Assembly (NCBI RefSeq): GCF_026914265.1
Contig: NC_069124.1
Coordinates: forward strand, 18,311,088 to 18,375,087
Length of the DNA stretch: 64,000 nucleotides
Origin: Mya arenaria
Lineage: Eukaryota; Mollusca; Bivalvia; Myida; Myidae
Reading direction: 5' to 3'
Each line of letters begins with the position of its first letter. The first letter of the stretch is position 1. Below the pieces are notes generated by a model. The model had not been told where the DNA came from, did not search any database, and was given only the letters and a program-made list of their open reading frames with translations. The translations under genes were made by a program, and so were the position numbers. Below are positions 59,243 to 64,000 of the stretch, in pieces.

Positions 59243-61475
59243 ATGAAGAGAGGCTTAGATGTATTAACTAGTAAAAGAGAACAATGTCGAAACAAAAATA
59301 TGTCTCCATTAATGAAACCATGCTCAGGCTCAGAGCCTACATGCATGAAGATACCGACCGGAAGTAAAAGAAGACGGTCCGTCGAGGAAAATACTTGGCC
59401 ATGTGAGGGAAGTTCATATCCGTACATGAGTAGCCCACACAGTGTTGGGACAACGGAACTATCTACTTCTGACCACAGGTTCATGCCGCTGCGGCCAGTA
59501 GGCTTGTCAACAAAAGAAGGTAGTGACCATCAATGTATTGCAGAAGGAACGTCTATGGAATCAATGTCAACGGAAGGAGAGCCCATATCGTCATGTTTGC
59601 ATGAAGCTATGGAAGAATCAGTAAGCCTTTTAATCGACATACTTGTAACTAAGTTTTCCCTGACCGTGTCTAGGCGGTTACTCCATCCTTTATCCATAAC
59701 AATAATTAAATGTGGGTGTACCTCTTAGTCTTGTGACGTTGTATAACTCACTTTTAGTGTATGGTGCGTCTACTCCTGTGACATAAAAATGGACAATCTT
59801 AATCTTTGTGAATTGGGTTTGCTTGTATTATTCCATTCGATGCGCTGGTTTTTAAACAAATATTCGTTATAATTGTATTATCATTAATAGCCATCGTATT
59901 TATAAAGTAGAAGTTACAGTAACGACTGCCCGAGTTATTGAAAGGATGCATAACGAGCGAGATTATTTTTAATGTGTGTTGATCAACATTCTGCTTAATT
60001 GTGTTTGTTATGAACTGTGTGTCAAATTATATTCCTCATTATTAAATTCCGAATCCTGCATTGTCCTATAAGTAGAGTTTCTAGAAAGATATAAATAGTT
60101 GACAAGCTATTGTTCAATAAAATTACTATGATTGTTCAATACACGCACCTTACTCATTGAACAAGAGCTTGCATATTAAGCTACACCTAGTAGTTATCGT
60201 CCTTGTTTGATTGTCAATGTATACACACAAAGAAAGAAAACAATCTCAAATATGGTAGATTCAGGTTATTTTACATTATTCTCCCTTTTTTATAATGCCA
60301 TAAATATATATAACAAAACCATTTATGGAAAACGCAAAGTAATATAAGTTTAAAAAGACACTACGATCAGTTAGTACCAGTATGATTTCTATTTTTACTT
60401 TTCAGAAAGTACCTTTTGAACGTGACGGTGTACGCTATGCAATGAGGCAAGAAGTTTATTTTTTATTAAATTAAAACAATTTACAATTGTTTACATTGAA
60501 GGTATTGATTACGGTATTCCGAATAAACTGTTTATAACAGATTTAAATGTCATATTCTTAACGATGTTTTTTATTACTTGTTTTCAGTTCAGACAGTATT
60601 TCCGCGGGAAAACTAGTCGAAATTGTACGTCATCAAGTGAGTCATGTAAAAGGTAAACTATCTTTAATCTGATACAAATAACAATACATAGCATAGAAAG
60701 TATATTGGAGACACATGTTTGTGGAATGACTGTTATTTAAAAACATCAGTGAAATACCATGTTATTTTCGCTAGGTTAATTCAATATTCTGTGAAAGATT
60801 AATTTCTATTTCTACTGCTCTAATAGATTTCGGTTCAAGTACTATTAAAAGTAACTTTGCCGGGTCGAACATAAATAAATAAACCCATAAAATTGATGTC
60901 GCGACGTTATGTTAATCATGCGATTTTCAACATATCACATTTTGAATTGACATATCTCTTGAATTTGAGCATATTTTATTTTTGAGAGCAAGTTATATTG
61001 AATATGTTGTCACAGACAAATGTCTTTTCTGTTGTGCTACTTCAATCATTAAAATATTAGCTTTTTTGATCACTCGTTGAAATATTGTCGATCATAAAAC
61101 TAAATGCAAACCATATCCTCTATAGATATTGAATTTTAATAGAAATGCAAACGCAATAGCTATCTAAATTTTGTTTCAACTATTTTAGCAAGCTCGGAAA
61201 AAGAGATACTTTCAGAAAAAGAAGTTACGCGAATCGCGGAGTGTATTGGTAAAGGCTGGGAATTTCTGGCAAGTGAGTTAGAAATAGACCAGACAAGTAT
61301 TGACACGATCAAAGATGACCACTGTAAAAATATGCGTATGCAAATAAGGACTATGCTGTTGCAGTGGAAACATAGAGAAAAGGCTGCAGCTACAAAAGAG
61401 GCGATGAAGAAAGCAATTTGTGACACACCATCATTAGTTTTAAACTGGGAAAAACTGAACGATATCATCAAATAG
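59243..61475 (+). CDS. Death-domain adaptor-like gene DD3
   Basis: 256 residues in four exons: 59243-59620, 60406-60446, 60588-60652, 61189-61475. The first encodes a low-complexity region with a basic SKRRRS patch and many Ser/Met (STEGEPISS). Exon 60406-60446 ends at a GC donor (ATGAG/GCAAGA), chosen because it alone restores the phase 2 then phase 1 pattern of DD1 and DD2; a GT donor at 60428 paired with the alternative acceptor before 60593 would also stay open. The last exon is 287 nt, equal to DD1's, and encodes the Death domain: VTRIAECIGKGWEFLASEL, then NMRMQIRTMLLQWKHR and LVLNWEKLNDII. Closest to DD1. Likely an adaptor; no other domain is recognised. AATAAA follows 24 bp after the stop. 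Confidence 0.8.
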
Positions 61476-61498
61476 TTTGTTGATCACGGAAATATTAA

Positions 61499-61504
61499 AA
61501 TAAA
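61499..61504 (+). promoter_or_regulatory. Candidate poly(A) signal, DD3
   Basis: AATAAA 24 bp after the DD3 stop codon. Confidence 0.5.
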
Positions 61505-64000
61505 AACAATCAGTTTGTACATTTATTGTACTCGTTCTTTGATATATTTTAATCAGCATTCATAAATCATTCCGTTTGTATGATTTACTGCTTTACAGTG
61601 TTCTTATGAAACCTTTACTCACCAATGGGATATGGGTAAATACTATGCATTAGTTGCAACATTTTATGTAGATTGGATTATCTCCCTTAGTCCGTTCTAT
61701 TTTTGTCGGAATGTTTAATGAAATATTAAGACTATATAGAATATTCTGGTCATCATTGTATTCGTGTCATTTCAATTTCACACATTCCTCTTCACAATTT
61801 TTTTTTTCATAAAGGGCCTATCTTAAAGTTAAATGCATCCCATGTAAGAGAGCATATTAGCCACTTTCCCTTTACTGGGTTACTATTGTGAAACAGTGTT
61901 ATTTCTAAATACGTCGTATCTTGTTTTTCACCTAAATACGTGTACGAGTAAATCCAGTAAAAATCACTGACTTTTCTTTGTAAAACTACCTTTTATTCAG
62001 GACAATGCCTCTGAAATGTATTACAAATATATCTTAATTAGGTAAACTTTTAATGTTATGAAGATTTTATTAAATACTATTAATACAGTGGACATCAAAT
62101 GTGAACAAAACAATACGTCTTTGTAAGAATATGTACAAAATTAAACAATGTGACATGAAGTTTAAAACGGTTAACACATTTTTTTTTGGTTGATATGAAG
62201 TATATTTTCTCCAAATCAGAGACAATATGTTTAGTCCAAGAGCTGGTAGGGTTTGATTGCAACTTAAAGCGCCTAGTAAAGTAAAAACTAGCTCCTGATA
62301 GGGCATTTTATGAGAATTCTGAAACATAATTTCGTATGGGTTACCATTGGTCGTACTCTGCAAAACAGGTCTAGAACTAATAAGGAACAATGGAATCATG
62401 TCAACGATTTGCATATATGTCTAAAAGACGTGAATGGGGAGTATTATTATCCTCATGACCTTTCCACAGAAGGAACGCAGATTATATGAAATTGAAAAGG
62501 TCAGTGTATAGCAAGTGATAATAATATGGTTCATTGCTGCTGTCGGTCAGTGAAAAAGCAATAATCAGCCATGTTCTTATCACTTGCGAAACACTGACCT
62601 TTTTAATTTCGTATAATCTGCTTTTGTAGAAAAGGTCATTAGGACAAACCCTAAAACCTATTTTAAGTGAGTTACTTTTGGCTACTGGGCTTGTTCCTGT
62701 TGTTTTTCACATAAGTATGTCTGTGATGTTTTATATTTGGTATGCCAGTATTGTGTTACCGTTCTGTGTCTTTCAATAGGTGTTTGTTGGACTTTAAACT
62801 TGTGCCTTGAAATGGTTCATCACGAATGTTTTGACTACTGAACTTGTCCATGATTGTATTGTATCAACAAAGTTAGTAACAGTATTGAAAATTGCAATAC
62901 TTTTATCACGATATAAAGTTCACAGATTGTAAGGGTTTGGAACGGAGAATATAAGTATATGATAATGCCCAGCAAAAACATATATGTATTTTGCAAAATG
63001 TACTGTTTTTTTTTTTCAATTTTGTTCCAGATTGTATATTTAATTGTGTACAATTTTCTAACAAGCCCTTAACATTGAATGTAAGTTGGTAAACACATAA
63101 GGATTTCGAATCTCTTTATTGTGCAAAATGTCATAAAATATTTCAAACCAAATTAGACACAATTCAATTTCTAACAAATCAAGATAAGTTGAAATGTGTT
63201 TAATTGAAATAAATAATCCTATTACATATGATTAAACACATTATACTTGAAAACTCTTATGTCTTGATATTAAATGAACGATTTATAACATACATAGATA
63301 GTTTATGCATATTACAAAACCTGCCATTTGCAAATCTCAGTGTATATCATTTACAAATTTTAAGTCATAATGACATTCACATTCAAACTTCATATGAATG
63401 TTTTCCCACCAGAAAATGGTAAATTACAGAGTATGCCAAGTTCAATAACTTCTATTTACAGTATAATAATATAAAACATGAGGCATACACTCAATGAAAT
63501 AAAATATCACACATCGTCAGTTGTCATAGAAATGGACATACCAATCAGATATTCTATAAGATATCTAGGGGGTTCGTTCCTGTCTTTTTCATTAGCTCAA
63601 TGAAATACAAATAGCTTGAGTGAATTAGACACATTATAAAAGATAAATATACGAGTATTTATATATGTAAGAGGTGAAAATGAAACCTCTGTAGCAATGT
63701 ATGTGTAAATCGACTCGTGCTTTCGAATCACGACTTACATGTCCACATCCATAGTAGCCATACATACACACAGGGATTGCATTTGAGATTGATATCCGTT
63801 GGCAAAATTTCTTTTCACTAATATATCTAAGCTAATTGTTTAGGAGCTGGCGTAGCTTATGACATCTTGATCTAGTTCTTTTCGTGGGCGTCGAATATGG
63901 AAGGTAACTTCTTGGATAGAGGCGGAAACCTAAACATCCACATATGTGATCATGCAGTGAACACTCGTGGTAACCTAAATGTAATAACCGAGCTGCCAGT
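61505..64000. other. No gene recognised
   Basis: AT-rich DNA to the right edge. Apart from the inverted repeat at 62455-62639 and the dispersed-repeat segment near 62680-62710 I see nothing in it. Confidence 0.4.
62455..62639. repeat. Long inverted repeat (about 80-bp arms)
   Basis: ATGACCTTTCCACAGAAGG, then GCAGATTATATGAAATT and GGTCAGTGT-AGCAAGTGATAA, are mirrored by TTATCACTTGCGAAACACTGAC and AATTTCGTATAATCTGC, closing at AAGGTCAT. Hairpin-type MITE or foldback. Confidence 0.75.

Noticed and set aside
61160-61471. Minus-strand ORF of 103 residues
   Set aside because: Shadow of the plus-strand DD3 Death-domain exon.

Overview
The window is metazoan nuclear DNA, most likely from a bivalve mollusc. 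It is AT-rich, its genes are split into many short exons by AT-rich introns, and spaces and introns are full of dispersed and tandem repeats, including GACCTTGACC-type intronic repeats and 'acaagaggcccatgaggg' blocks that I associate with bivalve genomes. No rRNA gene, complete tRNA gene, CRISPR array, bacterial operon or virus-like element was seen. All gene models were built by hand from splice signals, reading-phase continuity and protein-family motifs.

Layout. (1) 1-12737, minus strand: the 3'-truncated part of a PIAS-like SUMO E3 ligase gene (PINIT domain and SP-RING) with a long Ser/Thr-rich first visible exon. Its introns hold a piggyBac-like element, hAT-like elements, and two minisatellites built from the gene's own exon-end plus splice-donor sequence. 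(2) 12738-19589: mostly transposon-derived DNA, including nested hAT-like insertions and a P-loop ORF fragment. (3) 19590-31216: a tandem pair of SMPDL3-like phosphodiesterase genes, the first intact and probably GPI-anchored, the second carrying a frameshift; a minus-strand Death-domain gene (DD1, 25500-27164) lies between them. (4) 32678-50107: a tandem pair of large genes. The first is fully open over 16 exons (1148 residues) and encodes a caspase-like domain lacking the catalytic His and Cys, a Roc-COR GTPase module, and a C-terminal Death domain. The second is its decayed, intron-containing copy. (5) 52234-54296 (minus) and 59243-61475 (plus): two more Death-domain genes (DD2, DD3) with disordered N-termini and splice phases partly shared with DD1. 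A Harbinger transposase remnant in a CpG/ACGT-rich block lies between them. (6) 61476-64000: no gene recognised.

Working hypothesis: 25-62 kb is a Death-fold signalling locus, with one Roco scaffold whose caspase-like domain has lost its catalytic residues and three small Death-domain adaptors able to pair with it by homotypic contacts. The SMPDL3 genes belong to a family linked in vertebrates to cGAMP turnover (SMPDL3A) and TLR damping (SMPDL3B). The function is inferred; the domain order and exon structures are read from the sequence.
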